The position numbers and the translations under genes were made by a program. Of a stretch of 33,116 nt of DNA, positions 13,164-23,200 are shown piece by piece. Origin of the DNA: Hormiphora californensis (Eukaryota > Ctenophora > Tentaculata > Cydippida > Pleurobrachiidae); NCBI GenBank assembly GCA_020137815.1, contig WFME01000017.1, positions 1 to 33,116 on the forward strand, given 5' to 3'. Every line of letters starts with the position of its first letter. Position 1 is the stretch's first letter. The notes beneath the pieces are model-generated. The model did not search any database. It had not been told where the DNA came from and saw only the letters and a program-made list of their open reading frames with translations.

Positions 13164-14986
13164 GTACAAGATGCATCAAGAGGAGGTACTAAAGGTTGTT
13201 CTAGTGGTTGGGAGTTCAAGATTGAAGGTCTACAGGGATCTCATGATGTTGATATTACCGTGACTGATAGTAAAGACGGGAAACTGTTTGCCAAGGAGAA
13301 GGTATGTTACCGCGTCACTATTTGTCACCAATTGCCACTATTTGTCACTATTTGTCACTACTTTTTACCAATTGCCACTATTTGTCACTATTTGTCACTA
13401 TTTGTCACTATTTGTCGCTATTTGTCACTATTTGTCACTATTTGTCATCAATTGTCACCAATTACCACTATTTGTCACCAATTACCACTATTTGTCACTA
13501 TTTGTCACTATTTGTCACTATTTGTCACTATTTGTCACTATTTGTCACCATGGCAACCCCGCTCCTCTCCCCGGTATGTGGTATGTGGTATGAGTGTGGT
13601 ACATATGAGCGTATAATACCAGTACCTTGTAATGTTTATCCCTCTGGTGAGAGAGAGGGTCGAGCAAGAAAGACACATCGAGAATGGGGGAATAGGAGAC
13701 ATGGGGAAATGAAGGGAGTTGTGAAATCTGAATTAAAATATCCTTTAATTCTTCCAAATCTAAGCTGTTCTCATCCCAGGCTGAAAGTGGAAAGTTTGCC
13801 TTCACGCTGGACGATTATGATATGTTCAGTGTATGTTTTAAAGGTCAACGGAAATCCGAGGTAAGACAAGTTTAGATAATTGACATGAGCTTTCGAGAAC
13901 ACTTTGTTTCACACGTCTTCAGGTTTAGACAGTTTTAGATAGTGGGGGTGGATTATACCCTAAAAAGTATTTTTAGCCAATTTCTGGAGGAGATATTTTT
14001 ATAATTTCCTGACACACTAATTACTTTAGGTGACAGGGAGGAGTCCCCCTGCCCCGGATCTCGATGTGAATTTATCTATCAAGAGGGGAGTTGAAGCGAA
14101 GGCTTACAATGAAATCTCAAAGGTAATGAAACAATATGTGTCTCGGTTGTCAATCCGCCTGGCTTCCGTTTTGGCAAACCTCATCATCCTAGCATTCAAA
14201 AAAAGAAAGAGATGGTGAAAGAGAGAACGAATGTGGCAAAATCAGCCAATAAAATCACTAACCCATTACCAGGCTGAAAAGTTGAAGCCCATGGAACTGG
14301 AATTGAAGAAACTAGAAGATCTATCTGAAGCTATTGTTAACGATTTCCAGTACATGAAATCTCGAGAGAAGCTGATGAGGGATACTAATGGTAGGAAGTT
14401 GAAAATGCTATTACGATTTACAATGTGGACTCCACATTATAGAGTCCACATAGAATTACAGTTGTCCGTAATTGTGGACAAAATCTTAAGTCCTGGTAAC
14501 CAATCCACCACTCCTGGAACATCTCATAAACCCCCTATAAAATATTCAATCTTGGTTGTTCTGGTAACAAGAGTTGGTCGTTGTGAGACATTAGATTGTG
14601 CCACGTTAGGGCACAATCTCATACTTTGCGTAGCGCGCGGTGTCACCCACTTACAAATTCCCGCGCTAACTCGATGACGCGCACAACCTGCCACGTCTGT
14701 GTGTGTCCAGGATTGAAAACTCCACTGCTCCCACTCCTCCGGGAGACCTCCGCCTCCCACTTCAACAACTTTGGGCAAGTTATCCACCAGACGCAGCACT
14801 CACAAGCAGACTCACAATCCCCCCAACAATTTTACAACTTCTAACACCCCATTTACCATTTCAGAATCCACCAACAGTCGAGTCCTCTGGTTCAGTGTAT
14901 TCTCTATGGCAGTTTTACTTGGTCTAGCTCTATGGCAGGTGTTCTACCTCAAACGATTCTTCAAGGCCAAGAAGTTGATCGAATGA
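13164..14986 (+). CDS. TMED10: TMED10 (p24-delta / Tmp21) cargo receptor, 3' five exons
   Basis: This is a type I membrane p24 protein that cycles between ER and Golgi and helps package cargo such as GPI-anchored proteins into COPI/COPII vesicles. The coding exons are 13164-13301, 13780-13860, 14030-14122, 14273-14390 and 14865-14986 (TGA at 14984). All introns are GT-AG, and the phases (0,0,0,1) agree. Together they encode 183 residues: the later part of the GOLD domain ([15 protein letters not shown]), a coiled coil ([16 protein letters not shown] to RDTNEST), one membrane span ([18 protein letters not shown]), and a cytosolic tail [11 protein letters not shown] with the FF and dilysine-type sorting signals typical of TMED10. 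The signal peptide and first GOLD strands are missing and must lie upstream of the satellite. Exon 1 here has a Gly/Ser-rich stretch with an extra Cys ([12 protein letters not shown]), which looks longer than I recall in vertebrate TMED10. Confidence 0.95.
13314..13549. repeat. 10-bp tandem repeat (TTTGTCACTA)n in a TMED10 intron
   Basis: About 23 copies of TTTGTCACTA, with interspersed CACCAATTGC/CACCAATTAC variants, fill the start of the intron between the first two visible TMED10 exons. The decamer leaves several frames open and gives Leu/Ser/Phe/Val-rich ORFs, which are not genes. The rest of this intron (13569-13779) is unique sequence ending in a pyrimidine-rich acceptor, with a short run of GTATGTG repeats at 13574-13590. 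Confidence 0.93.
14391..14864. other. Last TMED10 intron with two short hairpins
   Basis: This 474-bp phase-1 intron holds two perfect inverted repeats. TGTGGACT (14424-14431) pairs with AGTCCACA (14453-14460). AGATTGTGCC (14593-14602) pairs with GGCACAATCT (14610-14619) around a 7-base loop. The second is followed by a CG-rich stretch (GCGTAGCGCGCGG). No flanking terminal repeats were found that would make it a recognisable transposon, so the nature of the insert is unknown. Confidence 0.6.
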
Positions 14987-15190
14987 GATGGGGAATTCTT
15001 AGAAAAGGGACAGTTTATTTGCAGAGTGAGACTGATTTGGGTAGGATTCCTACTAGGAAGGGAGGGGTGTGAGGGAAAGAGAGAGGAGAGACTGAGAGAG
15101 GGGGAGAAAGTGACTGGGGATATTCCGGCGCTTGTTTCACTCGAAGTTTTTATTGTTATAGGATATAAATATATTTTGTTGTAATTGGAA
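14987..15190 (+). other. Probable TMED10 3' UTR
   Basis: The sequence after the TMED10 stop has a purine-rich middle (15060-15115) and an AT-rich end (GATATAAATATATTTTGTTG, about 15162-15181). No canonical AATAAA is visible, so the 3' end is an estimate and a variant polyadenylation signal would be needed. Confidence 0.4.
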
Positions 15191-15739
15191 TCTCAGAGTT
15201 TAAGATTTTGTTGCAACAATTCATGTCAAAAGGTGGCCTGAAATTCAAACGGGTTTCTTGCAGCACTGGTAAAGAACTGTAGACCTTATCAATGTGTCGG
15301 TGGATCGAGGCACGTGTCACCCTAAACTGCGGATAGGCCAGTATTTTCCTGTTTGTAGAATACTAATGTTTTTACTCTGTCTGACTCTGTCAGGCCAATT
15401 CTCTGACCACGGTTCTAGTGCGCTCTTATCTGTAAGAGATGAGAATATAGGGTCAGGCCAATTCTCTGACAGATCTGACTCCACTCTCCGCTGTTTGTCC
15501 AGGGGTGGCGTCTAGACGCCAGACGGGTCTACAAAGTCGACCATTATATCATATCATATACTAGAGAGCCCAGGCAAAAGACCCAAAACTCCTCTCGCCC
15601 CCTACTGACTCCCCCCACCCCTGTCGAATCCTCTCAATATCTACTGACTGCTCTCGCCCCAAATTATTGAATACTCATTCCTCAACACCCTCCTCCCCCC
15701 CGCCCCCGGGCTATGTTGACCAACTCACCCAGTAAACCT
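15191..15739. other. Intergenic stretch with short direct repeats and a palindrome
   Basis: No coding exon is recognisable here. The 19-base string GTCAGGCCAATTCTCTGAC occurs at 15389-15407 and again at 15452-15470. A perfect 14-base palindrome, GGCGTCTAGACGCC, lies at 15507-15520. The stretch from about 15570 to 15735 is C/T-rich. These could be the remains of a small transposon, but I cannot define its ends. Confidence 0.5.
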
Positions 15740-15830
15740 AAGAGCGAAAGAGCGAGAGACGAGCGAGATGAGAGAGCGAGAGAGAGACGAAGATCGAGAA
15801 GAGAGCGGAGAGGAGAGAGAGAGCAGAGCG

Positions 15831-15886
<56 letters not shown>

Positions 15887-16013
15887 CAGTAGGAGAGAGA
15901 GCGAGAGCGAGAGCGAGGAGAGAGATCGAGAGATAGAGAGGAGAAAGAGTAGAGAGATATCTTCGGAGAGCTCGATCGATCTCTATCTCTCTCTCTCTCG
16001 TCTCTCTTCTCTC

Positions 16014-16055
<42 letters not shown>
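15740..16055. repeat. (GA)n...(CT)n foldback microsatellite
   Basis: A GA-rich half (15740-15955, uninterrupted GA at about 15838-15884) is followed by a CT-rich half (15978-16051), so the two can pair into one long hairpin. The Arg/Glu and Ser/Leu ORFs across it are low-complexity artefacts. A few copies of a GCTAGTCCACT-like motif (16060-16105) join it to the 33-bp array. Confidence 0.9.
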
Positions 16056-16106
16056 GTCCGTACTGCTAGTCCACTGCTAGTCCACTAGAGCTAGTCCAGT
16101 AGTCCA

Positions 16107-19100
16107 CTTTCTTAAAGATAAAGAGGTCAAAGTGGGAAAGTTTCTAAGAGATTAGGAGGTCAAAGTGGGACAAGTTTCTTAGAGATAAGAAGGTCAAAGT
16201 GGGAAAGTTTCTTAGAGATAAGGGGGTAAAAATGGGAAAGTTTCTTAGAGATAAGGAGGTCAAAGTGGGAAAGTTTCTTAAAGATGAGGAGGTCAAAGTG
16301 GGAAAGTTTCTTAGAGATAAGGAGATCAAAATGGGAAAGTTTCTTAGAGATAAGAAGGTCAAAGTGGGAAAGTTTCTTAGAGATAAGGAGGTCAAAATGG
16401 GAAAGTTTCTTAGAGATAAGGAGGTCAAAATGGAAAAGTTTCCTATAGATAAGGGGGTAAAAATGGGAAACTTTCTTAGAGATAAGGAGGTCAAAGTGGG
16501 AAAGTTTCTTAGAGATAAGGAGGTCAAAGTGGGAAAGTTTCTTAAAGATAAGGAGATCAAAATGGGAAAGTTTCTTAGATATAAGGAGGTCAAAGTGGGA
16601 AAGTTTCTTAGAGATAAGGGGGTAAAAATGGGAAAGTTTCTTAGAGATAAGGAGGTCAAAGTGGGAAAAGTTTCCTAGAAATTAGGAGGTCAAAGTGGGA
16701 AAGTTTCTTAGAGATAAGGAGGTGAAAATGGGAAAGTTTCTTAGAGATTAGGAGGTCAAAGTGGATAAGTTTCTTAGAGATAAGGAGGTCAAAGTGGGAC
16801 AAGTTTCTAAGAGATAAGGAGGTCAAAGTGGGACAAGTTTCTTATAGATAAGAAGGTCAAAGTGGGAAAGTTTCTTAGAGATAAGGAGGTCAAAGTGGGA
16901 CAAGTTTCTTATAGATAAGAAGGTCAAAGTGGGAAAGTTTCTTAGAGATAAGGGGGTAAAAATGGGAAAGTTTCTTAGAGATAAGGAGGTCAAAGTGGGA
17001 AAGTTTTTTAGAGATAAGGAGGTCAAAGTGGGAAAGTTTCTTAGAGATAAGGAGGTCAAAGTGGGAAAGTTTCTTAGAGATAAGGAGATCCAAATGGGAA
17101 AGTTTCTTAGATATAAGGAGGTCAAAGTGGGAAAGTTTCTTAGAGATAAGGAGGTCAAAGTGGGACAAGTTTCTAAGAGATAAGGAGGTCAAAGTGGGAC
17201 AAGTTTCTTAGAGATAAGAAGGTCAAAGTGGGAAAGTTTCTTAGAGATAAGGGGGTAAAAATGGGAAAGTTTCTTAGAGATAAGGAGGTCAAAGTGGGAA
17301 AGTTTCTTAGAGATAAGGAGGTCAAAGTGGGAAAGTTTCTTCGAGATAAGGAGATCAAAATGGGAAAGTTTCTTAGAGATAAGGAGGTCAAAGTGGGAAA
17401 GTTTCTTAGAGATAAGGAGGTCAAAATGGGAAAGTTTCTTAGAGATAAGGAGGTCAAAATGGAAAAGTTTCTTATAGATAAGGGGGTAAAAATGGGAAAC
17501 TTTCTTAGAGATAAGGAGGTCAAAGTGGGAAAGTTTCTTAGAGATAAGGAGGTCAAAGTGGGAAAGTTTTTTAGAGATAAGGAGGTCAAAGTGGGAAAGT
17601 TTCTTAGAGATAAGGAGGTCAAAGTGGGAAAGTTTCTTAGAGATAAGGAGATCCAAATGGGAAAGTTTCTTAGATATAAGGAGGTCAAAGTGGGAAAGTT
17701 TCTTAGAGATAAGGAGGCTAAAGTAGGACAAGTTTCTTAGAGATTAGGAGGCTAAAGTAGGACAAGTTTCTTAGAGATAAGGAGGTCAAAGTGGGACAAG
17801 TTTCTTAGAGAGGGAAAGTTTTTCTTAGAGAAATGGGTACAAAATGGGGAACGTTTCTTAGAGATAAGTATGGGGGCGCGGTGGTCAAAATGGAAAGGCT
17901 TTTCTTAGGAGATAAGGAGGGTCAAAGTGGGAAAGTTTCTAAAGATAAGGAAGTAAGTGGGAAAGTTCTTAGAGAAGGGAGGTCAAGTGGGAAAGTTTCT
18001 TAGGAGTTAGGAGCTAAAGTGGACAAGTTTCTTAATTAGGAGGCTAAAGTAGGACAAGTTCTAGAGATAAGGAGTTCAAAAGTGGGACAGTGTTTCTTAG
18101 AGTAAAGGGGGGTCAACAGGTGGGAAACCGTTTCTAAGATAAGGAGGTTCAAAGGGCACAAAGTTTCTAAGAGATTAGCAGGTAAAATGGGACATTTCTT
18201 AGAGATAAGGAGGTCAAAGTGGGGAAGTGTTTCTTAGAGTAGACGGAGGTCAAAAATGGGAAATGTTTCTAGAGATTAGAAGTCAAAGGGGAAAGTTTCT
18301 TAGAGATAAGGGGGTTCAAAAATGGGAAAGTTCTTAGAGTAGGGTGTCAAAGTGGGAAGTTTCTTAGAGATAGAGTGGGGCAAATGGAGAAAGTTTTTTA
18401 GAAGAAGACGGGTCAAAATGGCAAAAGTTTTTGCATTAGTAGATAGGAGGTCAAGTGGGAAAGTTTCTTAGAGATAAGGTAGGTTTCAAAGTCCTGAGAA
18501 GTTCTTAGAGATAAGGAAGTCACAAAGTCGGTGGGAAAGTTCTTCGAGAAATGGGAGTGTCGTCAACAGTGGGAAACACTTTTCTAGAGAGTTAGAGGCC
18601 TACGAAGTAGGACATTAGATTTTCTTAGAGATAAGGAGGTCAAAGTGGGAAAGTTTTCTTAGAGAAGGAGGTCAAAGTGGAAAGTCTTAGAGATTAGGAG
18701 GCTAAAGTAGGGACAAGTTTCTTAGAGATAGGAGGCTAAAGTAGGACAAGTTTCTTAGAGATAAGGGACGGTCAAAGTGGGACAAGTTTCTTAGCGAAAG
18801 GGGGTTTCAAAGTGGGAAAGTTTCTCATAGATAAGGATAAGGTCAAAGTGGCAAGTTCTAAGAGATTAAGCAGGTTAATGGGACAGTTTCTTAGAGATAA
18901 GGAGGTCAAGTGGGAAAGTTTCTTAGAGATAAGGAGGTCAAATGGGAAAGGTCTTAGAGATTAGGAGGTCAAAGTGGGAAAGTTTCTGAGAGATAAGGGG
19001 GTCAAAATGGAAAGTTTCTTAGAGATTAGAGGTCAAGTGGGAAAAGTTTCATTAGAGAGATAAGGGGTTCAACATGGGAAAGTTTCTTAGAGATAAGGAG

Positions 19101-19556
19101 GTCAAAATGGCAAAGTTTCTTAGAGATAAGGAGGTCAAAGTGGAAAGTTTTCTTAGAGATAAGGAGGTCAAAGTTGGAAAGTTTCGTAGAGATAAGGGGA
19201 AGTCAAAGTGGGAACGTTTCTTAGAGAAAGGGAGGTCAAAAGTGGGAAAGTTTCTTAGAGATTAGGATGTAAAGTAGGACAAGGTTCTTAGAGAATAAGG
19301 AGGTCAAAGTGGGACAAGGTTTTGAGAGATAAGGGGGTCAAGTGGGAAAGATTCTTATAGATAAGGGAGGTCAAAGTGGCAAAGTTTTCTAAGAGATTAG
19401 GGAGTTTAAAAGGGACAGTTCTTAGAGGTTAGGATTGTTCAAAATTGGGAAAGTTTCTTAGAGATAAGGAGGTCAAAGTGGGAAAGTTTCTTAGAGATAA
19501 GGAGGTCAAAATGGGAAAGTTTCTTAGAGATTAGGAGGTCAAAGTGGGAAAGTTTC
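16107..19556. repeat. 33-bp minisatellite array (main block)
   Basis: The unit is TTTCTTAGAGATAAGGAGGT followed by CAAAGTGGGAAAG (33 bp). Common variants are GGGGGTAAAAATGGG, GAGATCAAAATGGG and a 34-bp form ending GTGGGACAAG. Copies from 16107 to about 17805 are clean, and strings of variants recur in the same order (compare about 16160-16480 with 17190-17510), showing higher-order duplication. From about 17806 to 19435 nearly every unit has indels, then clean units return at 19436-19556. Because 33 is a multiple of 3 and the unit has no stop in several frames, ORFs with an 11-residue period (FLRDKEVKVGK) appear on both strands. The 34-bp variants break them, so I treat the array as non-coding. 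Confidence 0.95.
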
Positions 19557-19558
19557 TA

Positions 19559-19850
19559 AGGGGAAACTCTAACTGAATGGCATCCCATTAATGGGATTCC
19601 ATCAACAGTAAAACTCTAACTGATAATGGACCACAGTGATGGTTCTTTCTCTGTATTCTCTCTGTGTGCGCGCCCGTGCCCGGGCATGCCCTATATTTCT
19701 TTCTCTGTATTCTCTCTGTAGGCAGTACATAGATGTACTGCCTACAGAGAGAATACAGAGAAAGAACCATCACTGTGGTCCATTATCAGTTAGAGTTTTA
19801 CTGTTGATGGGATCCCATTAATGGGATGCCATTCAGTTAGAGTTTCCCCT
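19559..19850. mobile_element. 292-bp foldback MITE inserted in the 33-bp array
   Basis: Two 107-bp arms (19559-19665 and 19744-19850) are inverted copies with a single mismatch. The ends read AGGGGAAACTCTAACTG and CAGTTAGAGTTTCCCCT, and each side is flanked by TA (19557-19558 and 19851-19852), a plausible TA target duplication. The centre holds a third copy of the inner arm end (19697-19719), a palindrome GGGCATGCCC, and a small hairpin AGGCAGTACAT/ATGTACTGCCT. No transposase is present. Near-perfect arms suggest recent activity. TA flanks hint at a Tc1/mariner-type family, but this is not secure. Confidence 0.85.
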
Positions 19851-19852
19851 TA

Positions 19853-20127
19853 GAGATAAGGGGGTCAAAATGGGAAAGTTTCTTAGAGATTAGGAGGTCA
19901 AAGTGGGAAAGTTTCTTAGAGATAAGGAGGACAAAGTGGGAAAAGTTTCTTAGAGATAAGAAGGTCAAAGTGGAACAAGTTTCTTAGAGATAAGGAGGTC
20001 AAAGTGGGACAAGTTTCTTAGAGATTAGGAGGTGAAAGTGGGACAAGTTTCTTAGAGATAAGGAGGTCAAAGTGGGAAAGTTTCTTAGATATTAGGAGGT
20101 CAAAGTAGGAAAGTTTCTTAGAGATAA
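19853..20127. repeat. 33-bp minisatellite, segment after the foldback element
   Basis: About eight copies of the same 33/34-bp unit continue the array on the far side of the MITE. They stop abruptly within a unit (TTAGAGATAA) where the 210-bp MITE begins. Confidence 0.93.
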
Positions 20128-20337
20128 CCCCATCAGAATGTCGCTCGGCAATTTCCGCATTGGCTCGGTGATTGGTTCGGTAACAACAAGTGGTTTGCCG
20201 AGCCATGCGGCCTTGTGCGGTAAGTTTTCGGCGACCTCCTTGACTGTCCGAACCATGCTGGTTCGGCAAACCACCTGTTGTTCCCAAGCCGTATCCCGAG
20301 CGAATGCGGAAATTGCCGAGCGACATTCTGATGAGGG
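20128..20337. mobile_element. 210-bp palindromic MITE, copy 1
   Basis: The ends are inverted repeats: CCCCATCAGAATGTCGCTCG at the left and CGAGCGACATTCTGATGAGG at the right. The similarity continues inward (GGCAATTTCCGCATT / AATGCGGAAATTGCC) and, more loosely, to the centre, so nearly the whole element is a foldback. There is no coding capacity. A second copy, more than 90% identical by eye and in the same orientation, lies at 31829-32036. The left flank is the 33-bp array and the right flank is unrelated sequence, with no target duplication between them. Confidence 0.9.
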
Positions 20338-20368
20338 TTTGGTCATTTTTTGAGGTTGCCGCGCATTG

Positions 20369-20445
20369 TTAAGATTTATAAAGATTTATAATGATTTATA
20401 AAGATTTGTAATGATTTGTAAAGATTTGTATAGATTTATTTAGTA
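20369..20445. repeat. AT-rich 12-mer tandem repeat
   Basis: Repeats of AAGATTTATAATGATTTATA and the related AAGATTTGTAATGATTTGTA lie just beyond the 3' side of the Penelope-like remnant, which reads on the opposite strand. They may be part of that element's tail. Confidence 0.7.
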
Positions 20446-20679
20446 AATGCTTTATTCCCAAGCCCCTTCAGCTCAGGCTTGCTGCCTGCGCGCATATGAT
20501 TCTCTGAATCCATGTAGACCCCAGTCCTCATCCTGGACGCCCGAAAACGTGAAAATCCAAAAGTGAAAAGACCAAAGATAGACTCTGGAACTACCCATGG
20601 TGACGCAATCACCCTTACAACTCGCGTACGTAGCGCGCCAAAACGAAGCCCACGTAGCAGAGAGGTGACGGCGCCACCA

Positions 20680-20990
20680 ACAACTACCCATGATCTCGCT
20701 TCTCCGGTTTAGGAGTTGGTGGTTCCTCGACTCAATCAAAATCTCCATCTTTTCGGTAGTGCACAGGTCACATAACCGATCCCCAATTCTGTACGGTCTT
20801 CCCTTTTTCCTTCCCGAATGTGATCCCCTTGTCTTTCAACTCCCAAACCTTTTCAGACAGCCTTGTAGATGTTATTTTTTCGGAGTTGTTGAATATGTGC
20901 TTGTGCTGGTTGAATCGGGTTTTAAATGAGTTCCCTGTTAACCCGATAGTGATTGATAGTGAGACGGATTCCATGAATTATTGTGTGAAG
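20680..20990 (-). pseudogene. Penelope-like retroelement remnant (GIY-YIG endonuclease part)
   Basis: Read on the minus strand, about 20980-20768 gives TIGLTGNSFKTRFNQHKHIF, followed by LSEKVWELKDKGITF, the usual pattern of the GIY-YIG endonuclease domain at the C terminus of Penelope-like elements. After a frameshift near 20768 the similarity continues as CDLCTTEKMEILIE and LNRRSEIMGSC, again typical of these elements (Cys pair, EK, then N-[KR]-R-x-E and a late Cys). The reverse transcriptase part, expected upstream on this strand (above 21000), is not recognisable, and the expected His after SC is replaced in SCWWRR. This is a 5'-truncated, frameshifted fossil. About 300 bp beyond it (20446-20680) has no recognisable coding content. 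Confidence 0.75.
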
Positions 20991-20999
20991 TTCATTTAA

Positions 21000-23200
21000 A
21001 AGAAAATTAATACCACAGGAGCACTAATAAAAGCAAGCAAAGCATGTAATATTAAAAATTTTTAAAAAATGGGGACCGAAATTTAACCGAAAGAGGGTCA
21101 AAAAGATCCCCCCGATTTTTAAACCGGGCCCCCCGTTTCCGTTTCCCAAAAATGGCTTCCCCCCCGAGGTCCCGGTAAATGGGGGGGCCCCCGACTGCTA
21201 CCTTTGTATACCTTTCCCCCCCCGTTTCCAGATATCTAAGAGAGGACACTGACGAGCTTAAAGGGGGGAGCCCCTTTTTTTTTATGGATAGAATATTGAG
21301 TGCGGGATCGAGAGAGTTTTTGTGTCCGTACCATGTGAAATTTCCCACCGCCCAGACCCAGAGTAGGAGGGAATTACCATAGTACTAAAATCGATCACCA
21401 AAAAATTGTTTTTTGAGGAAAAAAATTCGTGGGAAATTCAGTTTTAAGTTAGTCATCAATTTACACCATTGGGGCAGGGGAAAACAGCATTATAAAAATA
21501 ATAATTCCCCAAAAAATTGGGGAAAAAAAAAATGAAAAAACCGGAGATTTGAAAAAAATTATTCACAGAATTGTAAATTCCCCCATGTTTGCAATAGAAG
21601 AAAACAAAAACAAAAGGGGGGGGGGGCACCGGGGGTGGAAGCGAACTCATACCTAAGCAAAATTAAAAAATTTGGTAAAAATGGTAGGGGTTTTGAAAAG
21701 GGACGAGTACCCGCCAAAAGGCGGCGAAGGGGGGGGGGGCCCTGAGCAGGTAAAAAGAGGGGGGGGTGGGAGGCAAATAAGAATGTCGGAGAAAATCAGT
21801 TAAAAAGAAAAAAAAAAAAGGTGTTTGCTAGGTTTTGATTCTTTATCATCGAAAAAAAAAACGCAGGTGGGGCGGAAATTAGATATCACGTAAGAGTGGC
21901 CCTGGAGCGTCTCTTAAGTTGGTGGAAAATCAACACCAGGTGCGCACGTTCTGATTTTTTTATGGGGGATGCATGTTATGTTTTAGTAAAAGGTAGATTC
22001 GCCCCGCGGGGGCTGTTTTACAGGACGGATAGACACCCCAAGGGGGGGGGGGAAAGGGAAAGCGAGGAAGGCAAGGGGAAAATTCCAAAGGAAATTAAAA
22101 GGGGCACATTAAAAGATTTTAAAAGGAAACCACATGGGGGTTTTAAAATTTTAAAAACCCCTTGGTTTGGTTTTTCAAAGGTTTTTGGGAAAAAGGGGGG
22201 ATTGGGGAAAAAGCCCACATGAGGGTTTTTTAAGGGGGGTTTTGGGTTTAACCAAAGGGGGAGAAGTCACAATTAAATTGGTTTAAAATCCAAAAAAACC
22301 CCCGGGGGTTTTTTTTTTAAATTTTAAAATTTTAAAAAAATTTTTTTTTTTTTTGAAAAAACCCCGGGCCCCTTTAAAACCCTTAAAGTTTTTAAAGCCC
22401 CCCCCCGGGGGGTTGTTTAATGGGGGCCCCGGGGGTTAAAAAAGGGGGGGGAAAAAAAAAACCCGGGAAAAAAACCCCAAGGGGGAAAAAAAAAAAAATT
22501 TCAAAAACAAAAAAAAAGGTTGTTTAGGAAAGGGGGGGGGGGAAAAAAAAGGGGGGTTTCCCCCCCAAGGGGGGGGGAAAAAAGGGGGGGCCCCAAAAAA
22601 AAGAAAGGAGGAAAAGAAAAAAAACAAAACCAAAAAAAAGGGGCCCGGGGTTTGCCCCCAACCAACCGAAAAAAACCCCCCCCCGAAAAAAAAAAAAAAG
22701 GGCCCGGGGAAAAAGGGGAAAAAAAAAACCCCCCCCCCCCCCCCCCCCCTTTTTTTCCCCCCAAATTTTAAGGGGAACCCGGGGAGGGGGGGGGCCCCTT
22801 TTCCCCAAAAAAATTTGAAAAAAGGCACGGGAAAAGGAAGAAGGGAAAAAATTTTTTTAAAAGGGAAAAATTCCCCCAAAAAAAAAAACCCCCCCCGTTT
22901 TCCCAAAAGGTTTGGGTTTGAATTGAAGGGGAAAAGAACCAAATTTGGGGTTTGGGGGGAAAAAAAAGGAAAAGGGGGGAGGGAAGAGAAATTTCCCAAA
23001 AGGGGGGGAGAAAGGGGGGAACAAAAGGAGGGGGGGGGTTTTTTTTTTAAAAAAAAAAAGGGAAAGGGGAAAAAAAAGGGGGGGGGAGGAAAAAGGTACA
23101 AGGACCCAAAAAAAGGTTTTTAAAACCCAACCCCCCGGGGGTTTTTTTTTGGGAAAAAGGAAGGGCGTTTAAAAGGGGAGGCCGGGTTGGGTTTTTTTTT
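21000..23200. other. Homopolymer-dominated low-confidence sequence
   Basis: Runs of 5 to 20 A, C, G or T follow each other almost without interruption, worst at about 22030-23200. Islands of ordinary-looking sequence remain at about 21220-21400 and 21880-22030. Gly/Phe/Pro/Lys-rich ORFs on both strands follow from the runs and are not genes. The pattern is more like a failed base-call or consensus than genomic low-complexity DNA. I see no gene here. Confidence 0.8.

Noticed and set aside
13140-13864. Long ORFs rich in Leu/Ser/Phe/Val/Thr
   Set aside because: They come from the 10-bp TTTGTCACTA repeat. Only 13164-13301 is real coding sequence, ended by a GT donor at 13302.
16199-17740. A repeat protein built of FLRDKEVKVGK (or LISKKLSHFDL on the other strand)
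   Set aside because: The frame is open on both strands only because the unit is 33 bp. 34-bp variants shift the frame repeatedly, and the same unit lies beside unrelated genes as a minisatellite.
16107-20127. CRISPR-like array
   Set aside because: Units are contiguous with no unique spacers, no cas genes are present and the context is eukaryotic.
20018-20353. ORFs across the 210-bp MITE, also repeated at 31803-32147
   Set aside because: They follow the palindromic non-coding element on both strands and run on into minisatellite. There is no transposase motif.
22436-23172. Gly/Phe/Pro- and Lys-rich ORFs up to 221 codons
   Set aside because: They are products of homopolymer runs in low-confidence sequence, with no domain structure.
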